Assembly: GCA_030041435.1 (NCBI GenBank)
Contig: JASHNW010000090.1
Span: forward strand, 62,001-126,000
Direction of reading: 5' to 3'
DNA: 64,000 bases
Source of the DNA: Acidobacteriaceae bacterium
GTDB taxonomy: Bacteria; Acidobacteriota; Terriglobia; Terriglobales; Acidobacteriaceae
Part shown: piece after piece, positions 1 to 8,272 of the stretch
Layout of the letters: every line of letters starts with the position of its first letter
Numbering within the stretch: position 1 is the stretch's first letter
Position numbers and translations under genes: made by a program
Notes under the pieces: generated by a model
Databases searched by the model: none
Told to the model about the DNA's origin: nothing
The model's input: only the letters and a program-made list of their open reading frames with translations

Positions 1-1
1 G

Positions 2-853
2 TCGCTGCGCATTTTGCCGGGGCAGGAAGTTCGCAAAGGGGAGAAGATCGGGACCTTGCAGAGCAGCGACGCGGCGCAGGCGCGCTCGGATTTTGAGAAG
101 GCAAAGATCGAGGCCGACCGCGCCGATCTGCAACTGGCGCGGGCGAAAGAGCTGCTGGCGCATGAGGTGATGGCGCAGCGCGATTACGACGATCTGCAGG
201 CGCTCGACGCTGCGGATCACTCCGAACTGGAGCGTGCACGTCAGACTTTGCACCTGCTGGGGTTCAATGAGAATGACACCTCCGATGTTGTTCCCATCGT
301 GGCGCCCATCTCGGGAGTGGTGCTGGATGTAGGCACCGGCCCCGGCGAACTACAGCGTTCCCTCGACAATGCGACCGCCATTGCGACCATCGCCAACATC
401 GACACGATCTGGGTCGTTGGCGATCTTTACCCGCGCGATCAGGCTTCTGTGCACGTCGGCCAGGCGGCTGCCATCACCGTCAACGGCTATCCGGGATTGA
501 CGCTGCATGGAGCGATTGAGAATATCTCCGATGCTGTCGATCCCGTTTCGCTGACACTCAAGGTTCGCGTGGTACTTCCGAATCCAGGCCATCGCCTCAA
601 GCCGGATATGTACGCGAATATGACGGTAACCGGCAAGCAGCGCGAAGTCATCGTGGTGCCTGCAACTGCTGTCATCCAGAACGGGCACGACGTGTACGTC
701 TTTCGCGAAACCGCGCCGGGAAAATACGAGCGCCGCGGCGTCACGCTGGGCAGTACGAGTGCGGACACCGATGAGATCACGCAGGGCCTGAGCGACGGAG
801 ACAGAGTGGTCACCGCGGGCGCCGAACTTCTGCGCGGCAGCGAGGACGAGTAG
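2..853 (+). CDS. RND efflux periplasmic adaptor subunit (5'-truncated)
   Basis: This is the C-terminal part (about 283 residues) of a CusB/HlyD-type membrane fusion protein that joins an inner-membrane RND pump to an outer-membrane channel. The frame is open to the left window edge, so the N-terminal signal and first lipoyl half are missing. Visible parts are the end of a biotinyl-lipoyl half (PGQEVRKGEKIGTL), an alpha-helical hairpin rich in Ala, Arg and Glu at about residues 20-80, the second lipoyl half (VAPISGVVLDV), and the beta-barrel and membrane-proximal domains (PATAVIQNG, GDRVVTAGAELL). The stop lies 2 bp before the pump gene, so the two are co-transcribed. The substrate cannot be read directly; pairing with a CusA/CzcA-type pump suggests metal ions. 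Confidence 0.9.
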   Translation, partial: SLRILPGQEVRKGEKIGTLQSSDAAQARSDFEKAKIEADRADLQLARAKELLAHEVMAQRDYDDLQALDAADHSELERARQTLHLLGFNENDTSDVVPIVAPISGVVLDVGTGPGELQRSLDNATAIATIANIDTIWVVGDLYPRDQASVHVGQAAAITVNGYPGLTLHGAIENISDAVDPVSLTLKVRVVLPNPGHRLKPDMYANMTVTGKQREVIVVPATAVIQNGHDVYVFRETAPGKYERRGVTLGSTSADTDEITQGLSDGDRVVTAGAELLRGSEDE

Positions 854-855
854 CC

Positions 856-3800
856 ATGCAGCCGCTGATGCGCATCCTGCTGCGATACCGCAATGTCGTG
901 CTGATTGTCTTTGTCGCAGCACTGGCTGTGGGCGCGTACGCCTTTGTGCAGCTGGACATTGAAGCCTACCCCGATCCGTCGCCGCCCATGGTGGAGTTCA
1001 TCACGCAGAACCCGTCGTGGTCGGCCGAGGAGATGGAGCAGCAGGTCACGATTCCTCTGGAAACCGGATTGAACGGCACACCGGAGCTCGATCAGATTCG
1101 CTCGATCAGCATCTTCGGGCTGAGCGACGTGAAGATGTACTTCGACTTCGACAGTAATTACTTTGTCGACCGCCAGGAGGCGCTGAATCGGCTGCAGCAA
1201 GTCACCCTCCCGGCGAATCTGCAGCCGCAGCTCTCGCCGGAGTCGCCGGTAGGGGAGATTTATCGCTACCAGCTCACCGGGCCGGGGTACTCGCTCAACC
1301 AGATCAAGGCGACCCAGGATTGGCTGGTGGTGCGGGAGATCAAGCAGGTTCCGGGCATCATCGATGTGGCGACGTTCGGCGGCACGACGCGGCAATACCA
1401 GGCGGAGGTCGATCCCAATAAGCTGCTGACCTACGGCGTTACGATGACGCAGGTGGTTAACGCGGTTCAGAACAGCAACGCAAACGCGGGCGGCAACTAC
1501 CTCACCGTCGGCAGCCAGAGCGTAAACGTGCGCGGCATCGGTCTGCTGCACTCGCTGGGCGATATGCGGAACATCGTCGTCGCCGAGCACAACGGCGTGC
1601 CCGTGCTGCTGAGCGATGTGGCCGATGTCCGCGAGGGATACCAGCCGCGGCTGGGCAAGGTGGGCCGCAACGGCGATCCCGACGTCGTGGAGGCGATCGT
1701 CCTCCTGCAGAAGGGCGCCAAATCGTTGCCGGCCCTCGCCGCCCTGCGCGCCAGGATCCACGCGCTGAACCACGGTAACCTGCTGCCGCCTGGCATGCAC
1801 ATCAGCACGATCTACGATCGAACGAACCTTATCGACATTACGACTGCAACGGTCCGCCGCGTTGTGATCCTGGGTCTCACGCTCGTCACGCTGGTCCTGC
1901 TCAGCATGCTCGGCGACTGGCGCATCACGCTGATCGCGGCCATCACGATTCCCTTCGCTGTACTTTTCTCCTTCAGCCTGATGGTGCTCACGAACCAGTC
2001 GGCGAATCTGATTTCGATCGGCGCGATCGACTTCGGGATCCTGGTCGACGCCTCCATCGTCGTACTGGAGAGCGTGCACCGCAAAGTGTCGCGCAGAGTG
2101 GAAGGCGAAGAGGTAACCGAGCTGATTCTCGCGGGCGTGGCGGACGCGGCCAAGCCGGTTCTTTTCGCGACGCTCATTATTCTGGTCGCATTCATCCCGC
2201 TGTTCACCATGCAGGGCGTACCGGGAAAGATTTTTGCACCGATGTCGGTCACGTACGGCTTCGCGCTGACCGGCGCGCTGATCTTTGCGCTCATCTTCGC
2301 GCCGGTGCTGGGCTCTCTGGCTGTTCCCAAAACGATTCGCCACGAGCCCAGGGATACCTGGCTTAGCTCCTTTTTCCGTCGCCGCTACGCCGAGGGGCTG
2401 CCGCGTACCCTGCGCTTCAGCGGCATCACCTGGATGGTTGCGCTTGCGGCACTGATTGGCGCCGGGTTGCTTTTCCAGTTCGTTGGCGGCGAGTTCATGC
2501 CAGCGCTCGAAGAGGGAAATCTGTGGATTCGCGCCGACATGCAGCAGGACATCTCCTTTCAGTCTTCCGCGAAGATGGCCGACGACATTCGGGCGACGCT
2601 GCGCGCCTATCCCGAGATCACGCAGGTGGTGTCGCAGATGGGGCGTCCGGACGATGGAACCGACGTGAGCACCTTCAACAACATCGAATTTCTGGCTGAC
2701 CTCAAGCCTGTTTCCCAGTGGCGCCCGCAGTTCCATGGCAAAAAGGATGAGCTGATTGCGGCCATCGAGCAGAGCTTCCGCCAGTACCCGGGCGTCGATT
2801 TCAATTTCTCGCAGAATATTCAGGACAACGTCGAGGAAGCGATGTCCGGCGTAAAGGGCGAGAACTCGCTCAAGCTCTTCGGCAACGATTTCGATGAACT
2901 GACGCACCTGGCCGATCAGATCGAAGGGATCATGAAGCAGGTTTCCGGCATAACGGATGTCGGCGTTTTCGATGTCACCGGCCAGCCGAGCCTTCTGGTG
3001 TCGATTGACCGCGAAAAAGCGGCCCGCTACGGCCTCCAGGCGCAGGACATTAATAACGTGGTGCAGGCAGCGGTGGGCGGCGCGCCCGTAACTCAGATCA
3101 TCGACGGCGACCGCCGCTTCGATTTCGCTGTGCGATATGGGCCGCAGTTTCGCAGCACACCGGAGGAGATTTCCCGCATCCTGCTGCCGACTCCCGACGG
3201 CAACGAGGTCCAGCTCGGCATGGTGGCGGATGTGTCGATCCGGAACGGCGCCTTCATGATCTATCACGAAGGAGGCCGGCGGTACATCCCCATCAAGTTC
3301 AGCGTGCGGGGGCGCGATCTGGCCGGCGCGATTCAGGATCTGCAGGACCGGCTTGCGGATCAGGTCAAACTTCCCAGCGGTTATGAGTACACGTGGGCCG
3401 GAGAGTTCGACAGCCTCAAAAAAGAGCAGCATCGCCTTGCGCTGATCATCCCGGTCAGCATTGCGATCATTCTTGTGCTGCTATACATACAGTTCCGCAC
3501 CTGGCGGGACGCATTCATCGTGATCGGCACCCTGCCCTTCTCCGCCATTGGCGGCATCCTCTCCCTCTATCTCACCGGCACTCCCTTCAGCATCTCGGCG
3601 GCCGTAGGGTTTACGTCGCTTACCGGCGTCGCCACGCTGGGCGCCGTAGTCTTCCTGTCGGGAATCCGCAGAGCACAGCGCGAAGAGGGCTTCGATGCGG
3701 GCCTGAGAAAAGGCTGCCTCGACGAGATGCGCCCTGTTGTCATGGCCTGCATGGCGGCCGGCATCGGATTGCTCCCCGCAGCCGTTGCCTCCAGCATTGG

Positions 3801-3939
3801 CGCGCAGGCGCAGCAGCCGCTGGCGCGCGTCGTGGTGGGCGGAATGGTGACGACGGTCTTTGCGATTCTGTTCATCATGCCGCTGCTGGTGAGGCAGTTC
3901 ACGCCGCGTCAGGATCTCGCTCGGGACGACGGGAGCTAG
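856..3939 (+). CDS. CusA/CzcA-type RND efflux pump, inner-membrane subunit
   Basis: A 1027-residue proton-driven RND pump, full length for the heavy-metal-efflux (HME) class. The first transmembrane helix (about residues 12-32) is followed by the LDIEAYPDPSPP entry to the porter domain. The HME signature DFGILVDASIVVLES, at about residues 390-405 in TM4, keeps the two Asp and one Glu of the proton relay. A large second periplasmic loop and a second six-helix block (about 860-1015) follow. The ATG sits 2 bp after the adaptor stop. The stop codon TAG coincides with the left terminus of the MITE-like repeat at 3937. The metal specificity is not determinable here. Confidence 0.93.
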   Translation: MQPLMRILLRYRNVVLIVFVAALAVGAYAFVQLDIEAYPDPSPPMVEFITQNPSWSAEEMEQQVTIPLETGLNGTPELDQIRSISIFGLSDVKMYFDFDSNYFVDRQEALNRLQQVTLPANLQPQLSPESPVGEIYRYQLTGPGYSLNQIKATQDWLVVREIKQVPGIIDVATFGGTTRQYQAEVDPNKLLTYGVTMTQVVNAVQNSNANAGGNYLTVGSQSVNVRGIGLLHSLGDMRNIVVAEHNGVPVLLSDVADVREGYQPRLGKVGRNGDPDVVEAIVLLQKGAKSLPALAALRARIHALNHGNLLPPGMHISTIYDRTNLIDITTATVRRVVILGLTLVTLVLLSMLGDWRITLIAAITIPFAVLFSFSLMVLTNQSANLISIGAIDFGILVDASIVVLESVHRKVSRRVEGEEVTELILAGVADAAKPVLFATLIILVAFIPLFTMQGVPGKIFAPMSVTYGFALTGALIFALIFAPVLGSLAVPKTIRHEPRDTWLSSFFRRRYAEGLPRTLRFSGITWMVALAALIGAGLLFQFVGGEFMPALEEGNLWIRADMQQDISFQSSAKMADDIRATLRAYPEITQVVSQMGRPDDGTDVSTFNNIEFLADLKPVSQWRPQFHGKKDELIAAIEQSFRQYPGVDFNFSQNIQDNVEEAMSGVKGENSLKLFGNDFDELTHLADQIEGIMKQVSGITDVGVFDVTGQPSLLVSIDREKAARYGLQAQDINNVVQAAVGGAPVTQIIDGDRRFDFAVRYGPQFRSTPEEISRILLPTPDGNEVQLGMVADVSIRNGAFMIYHEGGRRYIPIKFSVRGRDLAGAIQDLQDRLADQVKLPSGYEYTWAGEFDSLKKEQHRLALIIPVSIAIILVLLYIQFRTWRDAFIVIGTLPFSAIGGILSLYLTGTPFSISAAVGFTSLTGVATLGAVVFLSGIRRAQREEGFDAGLRKGCLDEMRPVVMACMAAGIGLLPAAVASSIGAQAQQPLARVVVGGMVTTVFAILFIMPLLVRQFTPRQDLARDDGS

Positions 3940-4053
3940 AGCAGTTTCGGAATAAACGCAGACTTTTTGAGGCTGGCACAGGGCGGCTTTTTCTTGATTT
4001 AAAAGCCACTTGAGCGTGTGCCTTCGGTCTACACCAATTCCGAAACTGCTATA
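3937..4053. repeat. MITE-like element with 17-bp terminal inverted repeats
   Basis: A 117-bp non-coding element. The left end TAGAGCAGTTTCGGAAT (3937-3953) and the right end ATTCCGAAACTGCTATA (4037-4053) are inverted repeats with one mismatch. Inner segments are also partly self-complementary (GGCTTTT at about 3990 and AAAAGCC at about 4004), so the whole element could fold into one long hairpin. Both ends carry TA, which fits a TA-type target. It fills the gap between two convergent genes and supplies or overlaps the pump gene's stop codon. It could act as a terminator for both. Confidence 0.65.
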
Positions 4054-4145
4054 GCCGTTTCGCCATTGGGCGTGGTCCACCGCCGGCCGCGTCACGACTT
4101 TCCTTACCATGACGCCAGGCGGCAAGTGGGACGACGGTCTCAGGC

Positions 4146-5045
4146 TCAGCGGATGGTCGCCGAGATTTTGCGATCGGCGCTCCCCGCGCCCATGAGCATC
4201 AGCGAACGCTGAGCGAACGGCGACCACGCGAGCAGCGCAGTGCACGAGAGCGCTACGCCGAAATCGATGTGATGCAGGAGCAGAAAGGGCGAAAGGGCCC
4301 ACAGCTCATCGAGCGGGAGCAAAACCAGCCAAAGCCTGAGGAACTTTTCGCGCACGCCGGGCGCATGGAAGAGCACGGCGGCGAGCACGAAGGCGCGTAC
4401 GGCGATCAGGATGCCGGCCGTCACGATGAGAACGGTGAGCGCGAGAATCGGTTTGGGCAGAGCCGTGAAAAGGTCCTGAATTTCGGGCAGGTTGGCGAGG
4501 GCTCCGACATAGAAGCCTACATACATGAGCTGGAGCAGAACGAAGAGCGTCTGCGCGACAGAGTGCGAGATTCTGGGGAGTTCCTGCGCTGTGGCAAGAA
4601 TCCGACGGCGCCGTGCGGGCAGCGCTGCGGCGGGAACCACAGCCGATTGAGGCTGGCCAGGCTCGGTCGGATTTGAAGATTCGGGTGGCGAGGAGGTTTC
4701 GCCAGGGGCGATTCGTTCGACGGGCGCAACGAAGCGATAGCCACGGCGGGCCAGGGTTTCGACGAAACGCGGGCTGCCTGCCGTATCGCCGAGAGCTTCG
4801 CGGATGCGATTGACCGCTGAGTTGACGCCGTGTTCGTAGTCGACGAAGGTGCCATCTGGCCAGAGTAATTTGCAGATCTCGTCGCGCGTCAGCAGATCAC
4901 CGGGACGTTCGAGCAGCAGACAGAGGACCTGGAAGGGCTGGGCGTTCAGCTTGACGCGCACTCCCTGGCGGCGAAGTTCTCCCGTGGAGGCGTCCGCCTC
5001 GAATACTCCGAAGCGATAGCGCCGCGCTGGCGGTAGGGCGGTCAT
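4146..5045 (-). CDS. Membrane-anchored OmpR/CadC-type winged-helix transcriptional regulator
   Basis: 299 residues from the ATG at 5045; upstream in-frame codons lie within the divergent promoter region and show no domain. Residues 1 to about 105 form a Trans_reg_C winged helix, recognisable by FGVFEADASTGELRRQG, AQPFQVLCLLLERPGDLLTR, LWPDGTFVDYEHGVN and RRGYRFVAPV. This class of DNA-binding domain occurs in CadC/ToxR-like regulators and in acidobacterial TolB-linked regulators. After a Pro-rich linker the C-terminal half contains about four hydrophobic helices (roughly residues 165-290), with no receiver domain and no large periplasmic sensor. It is therefore probably a one-component membrane regulator. 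It is divergent from the secreted protein / CDP-alcohol phosphatidyltransferase / GtrA operon, a plausible target. Confidence 0.8.
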   Translation of the reverse strand: MTALPPARRYRFGVFEADASTGELRRQGVRVKLNAQPFQVLCLLLERPGDLLTRDEICKLLWPDGTFVDYEHGVNSAVNRIREALGDTAGSPRFVETLARRGYRFVAPVERIAPGETSSPPESSNPTEPGQPQSAVVPAAALPARRRRILATAQELPRISHSVAQTLFVLLQLMYVGFYVGALANLPEIQDLFTALPKPILALTVLIVTAGILIAVRAFVLAAVLFHAPGVREKFLRLWLVLLPLDELWALSPFLLLHHIDFGVALSCTALLAWSPFAQRSLMLMGAGSADRKISATIR

Positions 5046-5213
5046 GATGCATGTCGAGTTTAGCTGATGGCGTGCGCATTTCGGTCGTGTCGCGCAATGT
5101 ACAACTCGGCGGAAGTCTCCATGCTGCAGGCACTTGCGTCGTGAGAAACAATCGTCAGGCGGTGAGCTTCCATGCATTGCGTTGCCGTGGCCGGTGGGAG
5201 CATCGTGCGGAGC

Positions 5214-6038
5214 ATGAAACACGGCCGAGGCAAATATATTCGGACACTCCTCCTGCTCAGCGGGATGTGGATCCTGGCGGCGGCTCCGGGCTGCAGCGCG
5301 GAGGAGCCCACGCCGGCGGCCGTGGCCGGTTTCGACCGTTACGTGAGCGAGATTGAAGCTCGGCTGGCGGAGCAGCATCAAGCGCAAGGCGATTTTCTGA
5401 CCAGGATGGATGCCGATCCACAAATCGAAACGCGGCTGCACCGGGGCGAGTTCGTCTTCGAGGATCTGACACCTTCGCCGGGTGTGGCGCTGCCGGGTGC
5501 GTTGCTCCATGACTGGCGGGGCACCGCGTTTGTCCGGAGCGCGACGACTGCGGAGTTTGAGGGGCTGATGCGGAATTTCAGTGTCTGGCCGCAGCGATTC
5601 GCTCCCCAGGTGCTTGCGACCCAGGTACTGGCGCACGAGCGCGACCGATATCAGGTGCGGATGCGGGTCCGGCAGCGGCACGTTATCACCGTGGTGCTGG
5701 ACACGACCTATGACGTCACGTTTTCGCGGCTGGATGCGCGACACGGATACAGTACGTCGCGCAGTACGCAGATTGACGAGATCGGCTCCGGCGGGCGCGC
5801 GCTCAATCCTGACAAGGAGCACGGCTTTCTGTGGCGCATGGAGACCTGGTGGAGCTACGAGGAGCGGGACGGCGGACTGTACATGCAGATCGAGTCGGTT
5901 TCGCTGACGCGTTCGATCCCCACCGGGCTGGGCTGGGCGGTGGGGCCGTATGTGGAGAGTGTGCCGCGCGATTCGCTGCAGTTCACACTGCGCTCTGTTC
6001 GCAACGCGTTGCTGAAACAGGGCAGCGACCCGAGATGA
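5214..6038 (+). CDS. Secreted hypothetical protein heading a lipid-type operon
   Basis: 274 residues counted from the ATG at 5214, chosen because an N-terminal signal peptide follows directly (basic MKHGRGKYIR, hydrophobic TLLLLSGMWILAAAP, then GCSA). An earlier in-frame ATG at 5172 would bury the signal. The cysteine could be lipidated, but the -3 to -1 residues are only a weak lipobox. The mature part has no motif I can name. It contains a WRGTAFVRSATTAEFEGLM segment and a conserved-looking end GLGWAVGPYVESVPRDSLQF, reminiscent of a lipid-binding START/SRPBCC-like fold, but that is a guess. It sits 24 bp upstream of the CDP-alcohol phosphatidyltransferase and is probably in the same operon. 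Confidence 0.7.
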   Translation: MKHGRGKYIRTLLLLSGMWILAAAPGCSAEEPTPAAVAGFDRYVSEIEARLAEQHQAQGDFLTRMDADPQIETRLHRGEFVFEDLTPSPGVALPGALLHDWRGTAFVRSATTAEFEGLMRNFSVWPQRFAPQVLATQVLAHERDRYQVRMRVRQRHVITVVLDTTYDVTFSRLDARHGYSTSRSTQIDEIGSGGRALNPDKEHGFLWRMETWWSYEERDGGLYMQIESVSLTRSIPTGLGWAVGPYVESVPRDSLQFTLRSVRNALLKQGSDPR

Positions 6039-6062
6039 ACAGGTTTGGGAAAGGACACCATC

Positions 6063-6761
6063 ATGAGTGTTCAGGCAGCAACGACAGAGGTGCAGACGGA
6101 ATTCGCCACGGCGCAGCGGGTGAATCGGGCGCTGACGGCATCGGTCGAAAAACACGTTCTGCGGTGGATGGCCAAGCGCGCGCCCGGGTGGGTCACGTCG
6201 GATCAACTGACGGCCCTGGGCCTGAGCGCGCAGGTGGGCGCGGGCGCCCTTTATGTGCTGACCCGCTACGACCGGCGTGCGCTGCTGTTGGTGATTGTGT
6301 GCATTGTGCTCAACTGGCTGGGCGACAGTCTGGACGGGACGCTGGCTCGCATACGGCAGCAGCAACGGCCGCGTTATGGGTTCTACGTCGATCACATGGT
6401 AGACATCTTCGGAGCAGTCGCGCTGATGGGCGGCCTTGCGTGCTCCGGACTCCTGCACTGGTGGACGGCGGTCGCGATGCTCGTCGCCTTTCTGCTGCTG
6501 TCGAGTGAGAGCTATCTGGCGACCTATACGTTATCGCGGTTTGAGCTGTCGCAGGGATTCTTTGGCCCGACGGAGATCCGGATTCTGCTCATCCTCGGCA
6601 ACCTTGCGCTGCTGCGCAGTCCGTATGCGACGATATTCGGTCGCCGGATGCTGCTGTTCGATCTGGGAGGGACGATTGCGGCGGCGGGCATGTTCGCCAT
6701 GGCGGTGATCGTAACCGTGCGGCATACGGCGCAACTCTACCGGCAGGAGCCGCTGCCGTGA
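6063..6761 (+). CDS. CDP-alcohol phosphatidyltransferase family protein
   Basis: 232 residues from the ATG at 6063, preceded by GGGAAAGGA at a good distance; an in-frame TTG at 6045 is less likely. The family signature is complete: D-x2-D-G-x2-A-R followed by G-x3-D-x3-D (DSLDGTLAR, then GFYVDHMVD) at about residues 88-114. These Asp residues bind the metal and the CDP moiety. About six membrane helices are visible. The enzyme joins a CDP-activated alcohol to a second alcohol in the inner membrane; neither substrate can be identified. The downstream gtrA-like gene starts within its stop codon, so translation is coupled, suggesting a polyprenyl- or phospholipid-linked product. Confidence 0.85.
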   Translation: MSVQAATTEVQTEFATAQRVNRALTASVEKHVLRWMAKRAPGWVTSDQLTALGLSAQVGAGALYVLTRYDRRALLLVIVCIVLNWLGDSLDGTLARIRQQQRPRYGFYVDHMVDIFGAVALMGGLACSGLLHWWTAVAMLVAFLLLSSESYLATYTLSRFELSQGFFGPTEIRILLILGNLALLRSPYATIFGRRMLLFDLGGTIAAAGMFAMAVIVTVRHTAQLYRQEPLP

Positions 6762-7165
6762 ACACCTTCGTCCGCTGGTGCAGGTTCAATGTAGTGGGAG
6801 CGATGGGCATGGGCGTGCAGCTGGGCGCACTGGCTGCGCTGAACCGGTGGGCGGGCGGCCACTATCTTTGGGCGACGGCGGCGGCGATCGAGATCACGCT
6901 GTTACACAACTTCACATGGCACCTGCACTACACGTGGCGCGACCGCCGCGATGAGTCAACCCTGCCTGCGCAATTTGTGCGCTTTCATCTGTCGAACGGG
7001 CTGGTCTCGATGCTTGGCAATCTGGCGCTGATGCGCGTGCTCATCGATGAGGCGCGGCTGCCCCTGCTCGCCGCAAACTGTGTTGCAATTCTGTGCTGTT
7101 CGATCGCGAATTTCTGCCTTGGCGATCAATGGGCGTTCGCGGTTCGAGCACAAACAAGCGCGTGA
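6758..7165 (+). CDS. GtrA family membrane protein
   Basis: 135 residues with four predicted membrane helices in the GtrA pattern: RWCRFNVVGAMGMGVQLGAL, then a helix ending LLHNFTWHLHYTW (the NF.WH.HYTWR motif is typical of the family), then FVRFHLSNGLVSMLGNLALM, then LLAANCVAILCCSIANFCLGDQWAF. GtrA-like proteins are thought to move or handle polyprenyl-phosphate-linked sugars across the inner membrane. The GTG start overlaps the previous stop (GTGA at 6758-6761), so translation is coupled to the CDP-alcohol phosphatidyltransferase. No glycosyltransferase is adjacent, which is unusual for GtrA. Confidence 0.85.
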   Translation: MNTFVRWCRFNVVGAMGMGVQLGALAALNRWAGGHYLWATAAAIEITLLHNFTWHLHYTWRDRRDESTLPAQFVRFHLSNGLVSMLGNLALMRVLIDEARLPLLAANCVAILCCSIANFCLGDQWAFAVRAQTSA

Positions 7166-7270
7166 AGAGTGCAGAGGAGCCTATGACAGGGACGGGCGTG
7201 GGGAAGTCACGACCACGGAGTCCGAGGCCCGAGACTTGATTTCTTCAGGCGTCTGAGCGATTCAATTGGT

Positions 7271-7777
7271 ATGAGCAATCAACCTGAGCCCTGGCTGCGG
7301 GGCACGCATGGCGAGGTTCCCGCGACGATTCGGGCGGTGATTCACGCCCTGGAGCTTGCGAAGGAAGACATCGAGAGGTGGTGCGCACCTCTCAGCGACG
7401 AAGCTCTGAATGCCCGGCCCGCCGGGATGGCGCCGGTGGCATTTCACGTGCGGCATATTGTCCGCAGCCTCGACCGGCTGCTGACGTATGCCGAGGGGCG
7501 ACAGCTGAGCGAGGAGCAGATGGCGGAGCTGCGAACCGAACTGGACATGCAAACCACACACGTCGAGCTGTTTGCGGAATTCAGGAGGGGGATGGATGAC
7601 GCAATTGGGCGCGTCCGTGCTTTCGCGGGAAGCGACCTCGATCAGCACCGCGGCGTGGGACGAAAGGGTCTGCCGACGAGCGTCGGCGGGCTACTGGTTC
7701 ACTGTGCCGACCACACCCAACGCCATACGGGCCAGGCGGTGACAACGGCGAAAATTGCCGGCTCAGGGATGACTTGA
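7271..7777 (+). CDS. DinB family (metal-binding four-helix) protein
   Basis: 168 residues matching the DinB/YfiT-like putative metalloenzyme family, related to mycothiol- and bacillithiol-dependent transferases. The first metal-ligand region is in AFHVRHIVRSLDRLLTYAEG (about residues 57-76). The second is HCADHTQRHTGQ (about 142-153), where two histidines four residues apart close the site. The helical spacing fits the family. The thiol cofactor and substrate are unknown. The gene stands alone between the GtrA operon and the BlaI operator. Confidence 0.85.
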   Translation: MSNQPEPWLRGTHGEVPATIRAVIHALELAKEDIERWCAPLSDEALNARPAGMAPVAFHVRHIVRSLDRLLTYAEGRQLSEEQMAELRTELDMQTTHVELFAEFRRGMDDAIGRVRAFAGSDLDQHRGVGRKGLPTSVGGLLVHCADHTQRHTGQAVTTAKIAGSGMT

Positions 7778-7794
7778 TCCATGGGGCTTGCGGA

Positions 7795-7814
7795 GCAACT
7801 AAGAAATTAGTTAC
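7795..7814. promoter_or_regulatory. Candidate BlaI-family operator upstream of blaI
   Basis: GCAACTAAGAAATTAGTTAC at 7795-7814 is a near-perfect palindrome (AACTAA-N4-TTAGTT). It lies about 45 bp before the BlaI-like start. The same core recurs at 9847-9866 before the HtrA gene. Known BlaI/MecI operators are similar-sized AT-rich palindromes with TACA/TGTA cores; this core differs, so assignment rests on position and recurrence. Confidence 0.7.
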
Positions 7815-7858
7815 TTTTGATGGGGAGCTCTGTCTAAACGAGTGGAAGGGGATTCCAG

Positions 7859-8272
7859 GTGCCACGGAAGACGTCGGAAACGCTGACCGAAGCCGAACTG
7901 CGCATTATGCAGGTGCTGTGGCAGAAGGAGTACGGCACGGTGCAGCAGATTCTGGATGCGCTGCCGGAAAAGCCTGCCCTTGCGTACAACACGGTGCTGA
8001 CGACGATCCGGATCCTGGAGCGGAAGGGATATGTGGGCCATGACAAAGACGGGCGGGCACACGTCTATCGGCCGGTGGTCGAACGGGACGAGGCGAGCCG
8101 GTCGGAAATTCGTCACCTGGTGAGCCGGTTCTTCCGCAACTCCCATGAGGATCTGGTGCTGAACATCCTGGAGGATCGCGGAATCGCTCCGCAGGAGCTG
8201 GAGCGGCTGCGCAAGATGCTGGAGACGGTCGAGCGCGGCGCGAAGATTGACGGGCGGAGCGAGAGGCGATGA
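7859..8272 (+). CDS. BlaI/MecI/CopY family transcriptional repressor
   Basis: 137 residues from a GTG start. The N-terminal winged helix is typical (LTEAELRIMQVLWQKEYGTVQQIL, then LAYNTVLTTIRILERKGYVGHDKDGRAHVY), followed by a helical dimerisation tail (LVSRFFRNSHEDLVLNIL). Family members repress their own operon and target genes until a partner BlaR1-type protease inactivates them. It overlaps the downstream M56 peptidase gene by 4 bp (ATGA). Two matching palindromes, just upstream and before the HtrA protease gene, give a likely operator set. Confidence 0.92.
   Translation: MPRKTSETLTEAELRIMQVLWQKEYGTVQQILDALPEKPALAYNTVLTTIRILERKGYVGHDKDGRAHVYRPVVERDEASRSEIRHLVSRFFRNSHEDLVLNILEDRGIAPQELERLRKMLETVERGAKIDGRSERR

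Noticed and set aside
487-3432. 981-codon open frame on the minus strand opposite the first RND pump
   Set aside because: It is fully antisense to a gene with clear RND motifs, has His/Arg/Asp-rich composition typical of a shadow frame, and shows no domain.
5046-6458. N-terminal extension of the winged-helix regulator frame (to 770 codons)
   Set aside because: The added part is antisense to the secreted protein and CDP-alcohol transferase genes; the Trans_reg_C domain begins right after the ATG at 5045.
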